The notes under the pieces were generated by a model. The model saw only the letters and a program-made list of their open reading frames with translations, made no database searches and was not told the origin of the DNA. A program made the position numbers and the translations under genes. Positions 41,803-50,661 of a stretch of DNA of 64,000 nucleotides are shown here, in pieces. The first letter of the stretch is position 1; every line of letters begins with the position of its first letter. This stretch comes from Candidatus Rifleibacteriota bacterium (GTDB lineage Bacteria; Muiribacteriota; Ozemobacteria; Ozemobacterales; Ozemobacteraceae). The stretch is taken from the NCBI GenBank assembly GCA_015233565.1, contig JADFXM010000033.1, positions 1-64,000 of the forward strand. The letters are read 5' to 3'.

Positions 41803-43284
41803 TTATTTTCCCCCCCCCCCGATGGAGGCAGTAATCTCGAATTTTATTTTTCGGCTCTCCAAATCGCTAAAAGAAATTTCCGGCGAGGAGATTTCATTTT
41901 GGCTTCTAATATAGTCTAAAAATCTGAGAGCAGTTTCTGTGTCGATCGTAAAACCCGTTAAAAAGATTCTTTTATCTGTCAAGTTAAGTTCCAGTCTTTC
42001 AAGTCTGGTCATGGCGGGTAAATTTTCAGTCAATTTGCGTGAGAGGCGGGTAATTACTCCCCGATTGTGAAGATCAGATGCAACAACGTTTACGATGTCA
42101 TCAAGGCCCTTTTCCATTTCTGCAATTTTTGCAAGGTCACCCAGAATTTTTTGACAGGGAGCATTTCCAGCCTGATACTTTTCGACTTCGTTTTCAACAT
42201 TAATCTGAGCAAGACGAAGGATGGGGAGAGGTGCAATTGACAAAATCATTGCGGCAAGAAAAGCAACCCTGGGATTTACATAAAGGTGTTGTTGAATAAC
42301 TCTTGTCTTTGGAACAAGATTGGTTAAATTGGGAAAATTCGCACCAGTCAGCCAGTATAATTTCAACAATTCAGGGGATCCAATCATTTCGTCTGAATCA
42401 GCACCAGTCAAAATGTTTATTCCGATTGCGAAGCGCTCTGAGATAATTTTTGGAAGATTAGGGTCGACAATATACGGTTGTGAAAGAAAAATCGTGGTTT
42501 CTTCAGTAACCAGTTTTTTACCACGTAAAGTGGCAAAAAGCGCACCAATATGGGTCATTAATTCCTGACGTGCATTGGTAATGGCATCCTGAATAGCCGG
42601 GATTGTTATTGGAATAATGCCAGCAAGCATTTGGCGAAAATCTTCCCAGGAAATTGAAAAAGTCGTTGAAAGGTCATTTTCCATTTCACGGTAGCTTCCG
42701 GTTAAAATGGATCTGACGGAAAGAATTTCCCGCTCTTTCCAAACCGCAATATTGACCTGAGAATAGCCAACCTGGATAATGACAAACGGCGCTTTAACCG
42801 GTTTTCCAAGTTGTTTTTGAAACGCTCCCAACATTGCATCCATTCCAGTGACAAATCGGCGCAAAGGATAGCCAAGTGTTTCGCATAGAGAAAGAGTGCT
42901 CTCCAGAATTGAACGTGGAATGTAGGAGGCATAAACATCACGTTTTTTGTCTTCCCCGGGTGCCTGCATTCGAATTTGGAAGACCAATTCTTCTCTGATC
43001 CCTAATAGCTCTTCGCGTTTTAGCTGAAGATTGTTGATTATCTCACCTTCGGTTAAACCTGAAGGGTAAGAAAAACACTTCAACCCACCGCGATATGAAC
43101 TGATAAAAGTAAGAGCTGAACCAGGGGCGAAAAAGGTCGGAATTTCAATTTTTAAAATCGACCAAACGTCTTTGTTTGCATAAGAAATTGTCTTTGTTTC
43201 CAATTTCCCATTTTCCGATTTTAACAAATTGACAAATCCGTTTTCCAATTCCACGAAACCATCTGCTCGTGGATTTTTCCACAT
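41803..43284 (-). CDS. pilM: Fused PilM-PilN pilus assembly protein
   Basis: Residues 1-330 resemble PilM, an actin/FtsA-fold cytoplasmic protein (KAPFVIIQVGYSQVNIAVWK, LTGSYREMENDLSTTF, EETTIFLSQPYIVDP). A membrane segment follows (about 343-362, VAFLAAMILSIAPLPILRL). Residues 365-493 look like PilN (NRGVITRLSRKLTENLP, RLERLELNLTDKRIFLTGF, ALRFLDYI). In most species these are two proteins joined by the PilN N-terminus binding PilM; here they are one chain. The last codons are GGGGK, encoded by an 11-G tract. Confidence 0.8.
   Translation of the reverse strand: MWKNPRADGFVELENGFVNLLKSENGKLETKTISYANKDVWSILKIEIPTFFAPGSALTFISSYRGGLKCFSYPSGLTEGEIINNLQLKREELLGIREELVFQIRMQAPGEDKKRDVYASYIPRSILESTLSLCETLGYPLRRFVTGMDAMLGAFQKQLGKPVKAPFVIIQVGYSQVNIAVWKEREILSVRSILTGSYREMENDLSTTFSISWEDFRQMLAGIIPITIPAIQDAITNARQELMTHIGALFATLRGKKLVTEETTIFLSQPYIVDPNLPKIISERFAIGINILTGADSDEMIGSPELLKLYWLTGANFPNLTNLVPKTRVIQQHLYVNPRVAFLAAMILSIAPLPILRLAQINVENEVEKYQAGNAPCQKILGDLAKIAEMEKGLDDIVNVVASDLHNRGVITRLSRKLTENLPAMTRLERLELNLTDKRIFLTGFTIDTETALRFLDYIRSQNEISSPEISFSDLESRKIKFEITASIGGGGK
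41810..41820 (-). repeat. Homopolymeric G11 tract at the 3' end of the PilMN gene
   Basis: Eleven C residues on the plus strand (11 G in the coding strand) encode the C-terminal glycines, followed by Lys and the stop. Gain or loss of one base changes the last residues and moves the stop past the pilO start. Confidence 0.8.
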
Positions 43285-43564
43285 ATTCTTGGGTACTCCC
43301 GGAGCTAGGGTGTTCTTATCATAATATTAAAAAAGAATAATATTTAAATTTTCAAAATAGTCAAAGAAAGAAATAAAACTTTACAATTTAGGAGATTACG
43401 AACTAAAAGATTAAAGATGTTCTTGAAAAATCATCAACTCTATTAACAAAGGTTTTTGTTAAGTAGGTAGATTGAAGGTTTCGTGCACTCGATTGGGCAA
43501 TTTTTATACAATGTTTCAAGAAACCCAAAATTCCGGAAAAATTACAAGACCATTATTCTTCAAT

Positions 43565-45550
43565 TTATGGAAAACCGGATATCTGTTTCGGATAGCCTTG
43601 AATTCCCGAAAAGGAACTATCTCCAATCTGGCCATTAGAACGACTTCCCCAAGCATAAACATACCCATCGTCATCTATGGCCATTGAATGGGTGTCTCCT
43701 GCAGCAATTCCAATGATATTTTTTCCTACAAGCGCTCCTTTAACCAAAACCGGGGTGTTAGTAGCAACCCAAGTGCTGATTGGAGAGGGTTGATCAGCTA
43801 GTCCGAGTTGTCCTGAGGAGTTATCTCCCCATGCATAAACTGTTCCATCGTTTTTCAGCGCCAGCATGTGTTGTAAACCCGCTGAAACAGTTCGAAATTG
43901 GTTAAAAATTTTAATCAGAGCCGGAGTACTTCGATCCATTGAATCACCCTGCCCTAATTGCCCTTTGTTGTTTTGCCCCCATGTGTAGAGCAAAGTTTGG
44001 GTTGCCTGGCTGGCGATCGCAGAAGAAAAATAACCCCCAGCTGCTATTCCGATATAACCATTTGGAAGGTTTGGTGATCCAATGAATTCAAAAACACCCT
44101 TTGTGTTTGTTTGATACCAATGATCTTTCAAATCCTTTAAATTGCCAAAAATAATTAACCGTTCATAAACTTTTATGGTGTAGGTTCCTGGGGAATCAAA
44201 TTGAATTGATGAAGTTGAGCGCTGGTATTGCCACACATAGGGGTCAGATGTCTGATTGAAAGTGTTTGGGGTAATGTAAGTGAGGGAAGAATCCGGCTTG
44301 GTAATTTGAATAGTTGGAGTATAAAATGTGTCTGCACTACTTATGTTCATTGTAACAGAAAAACTTGCAACTGTATAGCTGGCAGGTAGATAAAATTGAG
44401 TTACTGCTGGTCCTGATGAATTTACGATGCTTTTGCTGGTGCCAGTTGGAACATAAGTTATGCTTGCAACTGCAGTAGCAAGACCAGAATTGATTTTGCA
44501 CGGGTAAAAATAATTCGAGTTATTACCAAGACCTATCTCACCATACGTATTGTCACCCCAGGCGTAAATCCCACCGGCTGTATCTATTGCCAGAGCATGT
44601 TCTTTCCCAGCGGCTATTCCGACAATATTCTTTAAAGAAGTGTTTGAAGCACCCGTTGTATCACGAACAACGTTTGGGCCATAGAAAGAACCGAACCAAC
44701 TGTTTACCCCAATTTGTCCCTTGGAATTGCTTCCCCAAGCGTATACCTTGCCGGTAGTGTTTTCCAGGGCAAGAGAGAACTCCCCCCCAGCGAAAATGTC
44801 ACTGATGCCTGTTAGTTGAAACCCAGAATAAAAAACTGCGATGGGGAGGCTTGAACTGGTCATTGAACTCGGATTTTGTCCTATTTGCCCGTTGTTGTTT
44901 CTTCCCCAGGCCCAAACATTTCCTGAATAATCTGTCGCAAGTGAATGATTGGAACCGGCTGAAATGTTCCAGGCTTTTGTAAAGAAGGGAGGCACCAAAC
45001 TAGGGCAATCACCTGTCAAAACCTGGGATGGAGATGAGGTCGTGGATGTGTTGCTCAGACCTAATTGCCCATAACCATTGTATCCCCACGCAAAAAGATA
45101 GCCATTCTTTTTCCATCCAAAGCTGAAAAGACCACCTGCAGCAATACCCGGAATTGAAACAATTAATGGAGTAAAACCACTTAGGTTATAACCAGCATCA
45201 ACCCCATTCCGATAAGCAACCGCTGTGGCGTTTAAAAAGCGGTCTCTGGCTAATAGAGTTCGTCCTTCTAATATTGTTACCTTGACAGAAAAACTTCCGG
45301 GATAGTCAAAAGAAACTGTAGAACTCGTGTATCCGGAGAATGGCTCCGTCTTTGTTGACGCAGCTTGCAGTTGCTTTTGATTGGCTCCCTCCAGAGCCCA
45401 TTGAATTCTATACCATTCCTCTAAATATTGAGTTCGAACCTGAGCTGTTGAAAACTGTTGGGTTAGCATTGGATACACTGCCATAAATCCTAATAATAGG
45501 AACATGGCTAAAGCCAATAAAAAGCCCTCCCGTCCTAATGATTTAATCAA
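43565..45550 (-). CDS. PilX/GspK-like minor pilin carrying seven RCC1 repeats
   Basis: The N-terminus LGREGFLLALAMFLLLGFMA resembles a prepilin-type signal without the usual Glu5, as in PilX/GspK-type minor pilins. About 100 residues later seven RCC1 units begin: YLFAWGYNGYGQLG, VWAWGRNNNGQIG, VYAWGSNSKGQIG, IYAWGDNTYGEIG, LYTWGQNNKGQLG, VYAWGDNSSGQLG and VYAWGSRSNGQIG, enough for one seven-bladed propeller. Between blades 4 and 5 about 130 residues form an extra beta domain (FSVTMNISSADTFYTPTIQI). The protein is probably displayed at the pilus tip or surface. It lies downstream of three pseudopilin genes and upstream of pilMN. Confidence 0.88.
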   Translation of the reverse strand: MIKSLGREGFLLALAMFLLLGFMAVYPMLTQQFSTAQVRTQYLEEWYRIQWALEGANQKQLQAASTKTEPFSGYTSSTVSFDYPGSFSVKVTILEGRTLLARDRFLNATAVAYRNGVDAGYNLSGFTPLIVSIPGIAAGGLFSFGWKKNGYLFAWGYNGYGQLGLSNTSTTSSPSQVLTGDCPSLVPPFFTKAWNISAGSNHSLATDYSGNVWAWGRNNNGQIGQNPSSMTSSSLPIAVFYSGFQLTGISDIFAGGEFSLALENTTGKVYAWGSNSKGQIGVNSWFGSFYGPNVVRDTTGASNTSLKNIVGIAAGKEHALAIDTAGGIYAWGDNTYGEIGLGNNSNYFYPCKINSGLATAVASITYVPTGTSKSIVNSSGPAVTQFYLPASYTVASFSVTMNISSADTFYTPTIQITKPDSSLTYITPNTFNQTSDPYVWQYQRSTSSIQFDSPGTYTIKVYERLIIFGNLKDLKDHWYQTNTKGVFEFIGSPNLPNGYIGIAAGGYFSSAIASQATQTLLYTWGQNNKGQLGQGDSMDRSTPALIKIFNQFRTVSAGLQHMLALKNDGTVYAWGDNSSGQLGLADQPSPISTWVATNTPVLVKGALVGKNIIGIAAGDTHSMAIDDDGYVYAWGSRSNGQIGDSSFSGIQGYPKQISGFP

Positions 45551-45565
45551 GTTTTACTCCCGATC

Positions 45566-45949
45566 TCAAAATAACGGATTTACCACAAAATTCAAGGTTT
45601 CTGAACTAATTAACGAACTCAAAGTGACTTTTATAATGTTGTTGTTGGTTGAATCAATCTGAATTTGCCCGGTGATATTGTCTTGAATCAGCTTATTTTG
45701 TCCATTAGATGAATAATATAGGCATCCTCCTGAGAAAGGAAAGCTGGCAATAGGAGCTCCTTGTTCAAGAGTTCGTGTAACAAGTAATCCGGAATCAAGC
45801 AGCTCATTAATGGCTCTTTCAGAATTGGCCATCGAATAGTAATAAGAAATGCTTCTTGCCAATGTTGCCCCACCCGTGGCAAAGAGAATTCCAATTAAAG
45901 CAGCCGTAAGAGCTAACTCGGTTAGTGTCAATCCGTTCTTTTTTTTCAT
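45566..45949 (-). CDS. Minor pseudopilin
   Basis: A 127-residue prepilin: leader MKKKNG, then LTLTELALTAALIGILFATG with Glu at mature position 5. The rest is a small globular domain (GCLYYSSNGQNKLIQDN) with one Cys. It sits in the minor-pilin cluster, 6 bases from its upstream neighbour's stop and 15 from the RCC1 gene. Such proteins form the initiation complex of the fibre. Exact counterpart (FimU, PilV, PilW or PilE) not determined. Confidence 0.85.
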   Translation of the reverse strand: MKKKNGLTLTELALTAALIGILFATGGATLARSISYYYSMANSERAINELLDSGLLVTRTLEQGAPIASFPFSGGCLYYSSNGQNKLIQDNITGQIQIDSTNNNIIKVTLSSLISSETLNFVVNPLF

Positions 45950-45954
45950 AATAT

Positions 45955-46353
45955 TTACATATTTGGGAAAAAAGTATGCACTTCAGCTGAAACCCCAAAT
46001 GCCGAACTGCTGACTTTGAGATTAAAAGCGGTACTATTACTTCCCGTAGTATCGACAGTCAACGATAAAAAACCATCGGGATGCGCAGGGCAACTTTTTT
46101 TAATTTCCGCACCTGAAAGATATGAATTAATGGCTGTTAAAGGTGGGGTAGAGCTGGCCGCCTGAAGAAGGGAAAGAAGGTTATGCGCTGCAAGACTGCA
46201 CTTCATTTGAGCAATCTGCGCTTCAGTGGTTTTGGTTGCTACTGACAAATGATATCCAATTGATATCGTAAGTATAGCAAAAATTGGGAGTGATACGATT
46301 AATTCAATTAATGTCGCTCCTGTGATTCTTCTAATAGATGAATTTAAAGCCAT
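45955..46353 (-). CDS. Minor pseudopilin (PilV-like)
   Basis: About 132 residues. The start is an ATG at 46353 or 46365, inside the end of the preceding gene. The leader RRITG is followed by ATLIELIVSLPIFAILTISI with Glu at mature position 5. The Pro within the helix (VSLPIF) is unusual. The C-terminal part is short and beta-rich. It overlaps the previous pseudopilin gene, so the set is coupled. Confidence 0.82.
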   Translation of the reverse strand: MALNSSIRRITGATLIELIVSLPIFAILTISIGYHLSVATKTTEAQIAQMKCSLAAHNLLSLLQAASSTPPLTAINSYLSGAEIKKSCPAHPDGFLSLTVDTTGSNSTAFNLKVSSSAFGVSAEVHTFFPNM

Positions 46354-46940
46354 GAAAAAGTGCAACCCCTCCCCGAATTGATACCAGTGTTACCACTGTT
46401 TCCGCCGGAATTGCCAATTGCCGATGGTGTTAAAAAGGGAATTCCCATGCCGGAAATGTTCACCGTTGTTAAAACAGTTGAATCCGGACGTATTATATCG
46501 ACGGAAACCGTGGAAGTTGCTATGTTGTTACATGTAACATTTCCTACAATGTCAAAAACAATGTTTGCAGAGTTTGCCAGAGCGGAATTAACTTTAATAT
46601 TCCCGATCATATAACCGTAACTAAGCACGCTGTTTACCATGCCAAAACCGATAGTATTCGAAGCGTTGGAAAAGTTAAGTGTCGCATCACTGCTTCGACC
46701 AAGCAAACCCATGCTTCGAGCATGGTTGATGGTGTTGATGACTTGTTGAGTGGCTGATAAATCGCGTTGTGTGGCCATATTGCTCATTATCGGAGGAAGA
46801 ATAATCGGGGTAATTACCGCCAAAATTCCCACTACCAATAATAATTCCATTAAAGTGAAACCATTGCTGAATTTCTTAAACACACAAAGGAAATTATTTT
46901 TCAAATTTTGTTTATTACTCGATTGATTTAAATACATCAT
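46344..46940 (-). CDS. Minor pseudopilin (FimT/GspH-like)
   Basis: The 198-residue protein has an unusually long leader (about 27 residues) ending KFSNG, then FTLMELLLVVGILAVITPII with Glu5. It continues with ATQQVINTINHARSMGLLGR, the GspH/FimT layout, and a beta-rich end with VDIIRPDSTVLTTVNISG. The C-terminus is Gly/Asn/Ser-rich (GNSGGNSGNTGINSGRG) and low complexity. It starts 4 bases inside the pilC stop. The first methionine may not be the true start. Confidence 0.85.
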   Translation of the reverse strand: MMYLNQSSNKQNLKNNFLCVFKKFSNGFTLMELLLVVGILAVITPIILPPIMSNMATQRDLSATQQVINTINHARSMGLLGRSSDATLNFSNASNTIGFGMVNSVLSYGYMIGNIKVNSALANSANIVFDIVGNVTCNNIATSTVSVDIIRPDSTVLTTVNISGMGIPFLTPSAIGNSGGNSGNTGINSGRGCTFSWL

Positions 46941-48151
46941 TTTGGCCTGATAAAACTCATCTGAAAAAGTGGCAAAAAGACAGAAAGCATAATAAAACCG
47001 ACAAGGAGAGCCATGAAAAAAATCAAAAAAGGTTCCAATAAGCTGAGGGCTGATTTAAGAGCGGATTGAAGCTGATCGTCATAATATTCCGCAATCTCGG
47101 TAAACATTTGATCCAAACTTCCAGATTTTTCACCCGTTTCAACCAGTTTAATTGCCATATTTGGAAAAATAGGATTTCCGTCCAGAGCCTGTTTAAGACT
47201 GCTTCCGTGTTCAATAGATTCACGCATATTTGAGACAACTGAACGCGCAGTATCCATTTCGATTGTGTTTTCGATTGCTAAAAGAAGCTCACGCAAGGGA
47301 ACTCCTGCTCCAAGCAACAAACCCATTGGTTCTGAAATTTGAACGACAAAATATCGCTGGACAACCTGTTTCAAAACGGGCAGTCGTAAACAAATTTCTC
47401 CTGCTAATTTTTGCCCTTCTGTAGTTAAAAGTAAAATGACCAGGAAAACAATTGTGAAAATAGTCCCCCCCACACATTGCCAAGTGTACTGTGTTAAAAT
47501 TTGACTGATTGAAATAAGTATTCTTGTGGTTACCGGTAAAGGAAGGTTAGCTTTAGCGAATAGCTCGGCGAACTTCGGAACAGCGAAAAACATTAAAACC
47601 GACAGGACTATTCCGGCAACTGTAAAAAGAAGAGCAGGGTAAGCCAAAGAACCAATAATCTGGTTTTTCAATGCTATTCGACGTTTACTTGTGGAAGCAA
47701 GTTTTTTTAATACTTCTTCAAGAATACCACCGGTTTCCCCAACTTTAATCATAGCGAGAAAAAATTTGTCAAAAACTTCCGGGTGGGTTGAGAGTGCTTC
47801 GGAAAACCCTCGTCCAGCGGCCACTTGAGTGCGGATATCAAATAGAACCTTTTTAAATGCTGAATTTTCCTCGCCATTTTCAAGGGATTGCAAAGCTTCT
47901 GCAAGACTGACACCACACTTTATCATTATCGAAAGCTGTATTAAAAAGCTGTTTAGGTCAGATGCCGATACTCCGGAGAAAAAATTTATTTCGGTATCAA
48001 GAGGTGCCTTATCAGAAATTTCCTGAAGTTCAACTACCCACAAACCTCGATTAGAAAGCTCTGTAGAGGCTGAACCTTCATCAACCGCGTCAATAAAATC
48101 GGTCAAAAGTTTCCCATCAGCATCTTTTGCCTGGTAAGAAAATCTGGGCAT
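46937..48151 (-). CDS. pilC: Inner-membrane platform protein PilC (GspF family)
   Basis: A 404-residue platform protein that couples the ATPase to pilin insertion. The N-terminal FSYQAKDADGKLLTDFIDA is typical. Two homologous GspF domains follow: FLIQLSIMIKCGVSLAEALQ with GRGFSEALSTHPEVFDKFF, and SEPMGLLLGAGVPLRELLLA with GSSLKQALDGNPIFPNM. Three hydrophobic segments lie near residues 170-190, 222-242 and 375-395. It is directly downstream of pilB (28-base gap). Confidence 0.97.
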   Translation of the reverse strand: MPRFSYQAKDADGKLLTDFIDAVDEGSASTELSNRGLWVVELQEISDKAPLDTEINFFSGVSASDLNSFLIQLSIMIKCGVSLAEALQSLENGEENSAFKKVLFDIRTQVAAGRGFSEALSTHPEVFDKFFLAMIKVGETGGILEEVLKKLASTSKRRIALKNQIIGSLAYPALLFTVAGIVLSVLMFFAVPKFAELFAKANLPLPVTTRILISISQILTQYTWQCVGGTIFTIVFLVILLLTTEGQKLAGEICLRLPVLKQVVQRYFVVQISEPMGLLLGAGVPLRELLLAIENTIEMDTARSVVSNMRESIEHGSSLKQALDGNPIFPNMAIKLVETGEKSGSLDQMFTEIAEYYDDQLQSALKSALSLLEPFLIFFMALLVGFIMLSVFLPLFQMSFIRPK

Positions 48152-48178
48152 TTTTTTCCCTAAAGTTTTAATTAAAAA

Positions 48179-49828
48179 TTACAATACTCTGGCTAATTCT
48201 GCAAAACTGGTTAGTTTGGACTTTATTTTATCAATTCCAGCAGTCTTCAATGAAACCATTCCCCGAGTTATTGCCTCAGCTTCAATTTGTTGATTAGTTG
48301 CCCTTTCCAACATAAGTTTTCTTATTTCATCGTCAATCGGCAATACCTCTTCAATGCAAATACGGCCACGATATCCGATCCCAGCGCAAGCAGCACAACC
48401 CTTTCCACCGAAACTTTGAAAATCCGGTTTGAAGCGCTCAGTCATTTCTTTTGAGAGCGTTTCCGGCTCAAGGCAATGCGGGCAATTCAATCGAATTAAT
48501 CTTTGTGCTATTGCTCCAAGTAAAACATTTGAAGTCAGATATGGTTCAATTCCAATTTCGGAAAGACGTACCGGAACTTCAGAAGCTATTCCACAATGAA
48601 GTGTTGAAAAGACAAGATGCCCGGTCATAGCAGCATTAACTGCTAATCCCGCTGTTTCCTGGTCGCGAATTTCTCCAACCAGAATAATATCTGGATCCAT
48701 GCGGAGAATGGATCTTAAACCACTCGCAAAGGTCAAATCGACCCGGGGATTAATCTGAATCTGGTTCAGCAGTGGCAATCTTATTTCAACAGGGTCCTCA
48801 AGGGTAATGATTTTTGTCTCTTCGTTGTTCAATTGCTGAAGAATTGAATACAGTGTCGTTGTTTTTCCGGAACCTGTTTGCCCGGCAACTATTAACAACC
48901 CAAAGTTATGGGTAAGCAATTTTTGAAGCCGTTCCAGCCCAAGTTCACTAAAGCCAAGTTGCGGCAACTCAGGAGTTTTGGACTCACGATTCAAAATTCT
49001 GATTACGACATTCTCTCCATCAATGCAAGGACAAATTGCTACACGGAAATCCACCGATTGTCCATCGATGCTCATCATAATGCGTCCATCTTGCGGAACA
49101 CGATGTTCACTGACATCAAGTTTAGCCATGACTTTGATTCGAGATACGATAAGGGGATTCAAATGAAGTTTTGGGCGGAACATGGTTTTTAATAATCCAT
49201 CGATTCGGTACCTTATATGAAAATTTACTCCATCCCGCTCAATATGGATATCTGAAGCACGTTCCCGAATAGCTCCAATAAAAACTTGGTTAACAAATTT
49301 TACAACAGGGGCACTTTGAACCATTGAATCATCAGCTTCAAAAAGATCAAGGCCCTTTTCATTTTCAATTTGCTGAACCTGATTGATGCTTTCTTCGAGG
49401 CCTTCCCGGCCAGAATAGTGTCTTTCGATAGCCCGTAAAATTTGATCTTTGCCTGCCAGAGATAAAACAATTCTATGTTTTAACCGAGCCTCAAGGTCTC
49501 CAAGAATTGAAATATTCATTGGATCTGAGGTCGCAACAACCAGTACTCCATTTTTTTTGTGTAGTGGAATTAACGTATATTGCCGGGCAACTTGAGCGGA
49601 TACATCATTCAAAACTGTTGGATCAACCAGCAATTCCTCAGACCCTAACCGGGGAATACAAAATTGTTTTGACAACGCGGACAGAAGCTCATCTTCAGAA
49701 ATATAACCCATGTCAATCAGTGCTTCGCCAAGGCGGATATTCTGCTTGGCACTTACAGCAAGACCCTGTTCAAGCTTTTTTGCTGTTATTAGTCCGGCCT
49801 CGACTAAAACATCACCGATTTTTTTCAT
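48179..49828 (-). CDS. pilB: Pilus assembly ATPase PilB (GspE family)
   Basis: A 549-residue hexameric motor for pilus extension. The N-terminal MshEN/GspE-N part (IGDVLVEAGLITAKKLEQGL, LGEALIDMGYISEDELLSAL) precedes the ATPase domain with DIHIERDG, GQTGSGKTTTLYSIL (Walker A), EDPVEIRLP (Asp box) and ILVGEIRDQETAGLA (Walker B), then STLHCG. A four-cysteine zinc site follows (CPHCLEPE...CAACAGIGYRG). It begins the pilus operon on this strand. No PilT or prepilin peptidase gene is in the window. Confidence 0.97.
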   Translation of the reverse strand: MKKIGDVLVEAGLITAKKLEQGLAVSAKQNIRLGEALIDMGYISEDELLSALSKQFCIPRLGSEELLVDPTVLNDVSAQVARQYTLIPLHKKNGVLVVATSDPMNISILGDLEARLKHRIVLSLAGKDQILRAIERHYSGREGLEESINQVQQIENEKGLDLFEADDSMVQSAPVVKFVNQVFIGAIRERASDIHIERDGVNFHIRYRIDGLLKTMFRPKLHLNPLIVSRIKVMAKLDVSEHRVPQDGRIMMSIDGQSVDFRVAICPCIDGENVVIRILNRESKTPELPQLGFSELGLERLQKLLTHNFGLLIVAGQTGSGKTTTLYSILQQLNNEETKIITLEDPVEIRLPLLNQIQINPRVDLTFASGLRSILRMDPDIILVGEIRDQETAGLAVNAAMTGHLVFSTLHCGIASEVPVRLSEIGIEPYLTSNVLLGAIAQRLIRLNCPHCLEPETLSKEMTERFKPDFQSFGGKGCAACAGIGYRGRICIEEVLPIDDEIRKLMLERATNQQIEAEAITRGMVSLKTAGIDKIKSKLTSFAELARVL

Positions 49829-49901
49829 AGTTATTCTTTAGACAAAATCAAATTTTGGGATTTACTAAAGTTACTGTGGAACATGAAAATTTAGACAAAT
49901 A

Positions 49902-50627
49902 TTATATCATTTTTTTCAATTTTTTTAAATTAAATATTTTCCTAAATTTGCTCAAAATCAACAATCCACCAAGAATCATACCAATGGAAAAAAATGTTGT
50001 GCAGGGAATGTTTAAACATGAAATATTAAAACCCAAATCATCAGCTCGCCAGTTATCGGAAAGAATTCGAAATGTTCCATGTAACAGAAGGTATAACCCT
50101 GCAGATATTCCAACAAAAGGATTCTTAGAGGGTTTTTTCTTTATTACATCAACAAACCAAACCAAACAAATCAAAAATCCTGTTTCTATCAAAGGCAACG
50201 GGAGTCGAAAGGAGGGACTTCCTAAAATTGAAACATTACATCCAAAACAACAACCAGCTTTAAAACACCCGAGACGCCAACAAGCAGTTGAAGCTGCGAA
50301 GGAAGGAAAAAGGCTATCCAAAGCTTTAATAAAGGAAGTTTTACAAATGGTGGTGATGAAAAAGGTCGCAAAAATTCCCCCAACTAAAACCCCGTGAAAC
50401 ATAAACCCACCACGATCGTAGCGAATCAAATTGAGCGGGCTTTCCAAAGGAACTGCATGAAAAGCATGATAAAACGATCGTCCCCCAATTAACCCACCAG
50501 TTAAAAAAATCAACCCCATTCCAAGAGATAATTCTGGCGAAAAACCGTCTTTTCTGGCATTTTTAAAAGTTAAAAAAAGAAAAACCGCCACTCCCAAAGA
50601 GGTAAAAACATCGTAAAGTTGTATCAT
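49902..50627 (-). CDS. Lgt-like prolipoprotein diacylglyceryl transferase family protein
   Basis: The 241-residue polytopic membrane protein has family landmarks: GLIGGRSFYHAFHAVPLESP, RYDRGGFMFHGVLVGGIFAT (the HG region), RLGCFKAGCCFGC and FRILSDNWRADDLG. Lgt transfers diacylglycerol to lipobox cysteines. It is shorter than typical Lgt (260-290 aa) and belongs to the cysteine-rich divergent branch, so it may not be the main Lgt. It lies between the ABC ATPase and pilB genes. Confidence 0.8.
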   Translation of the reverse strand: MIQLYDVFTSLGVAVFLFLTFKNARKDGFSPELSLGMGLIFLTGGLIGGRSFYHAFHAVPLESPLNLIRYDRGGFMFHGVLVGGIFATFFITTICKTSFIKALDSLFPSFAASTACWRLGCFKAGCCFGCNVSILGSPSFRLPLPLIETGFLICLVWFVDVIKKKPSKNPFVGISAGLYLLLHGTFRILSDNWRADDLGFNISCLNIPCTTFFSIGMILGGLLILSKFRKIFNLKKLKKMI

Positions 50628-50661
50628 TTCAGCTATTCACAAACAAAACAGAAGAACGTAT

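Noticed and set aside
49855..50397. Plus-strand 180-codon frame
   Set aside because: It is antisense to the Lgt-like gene, has no family resemblance and has the composition of a shadow frame.
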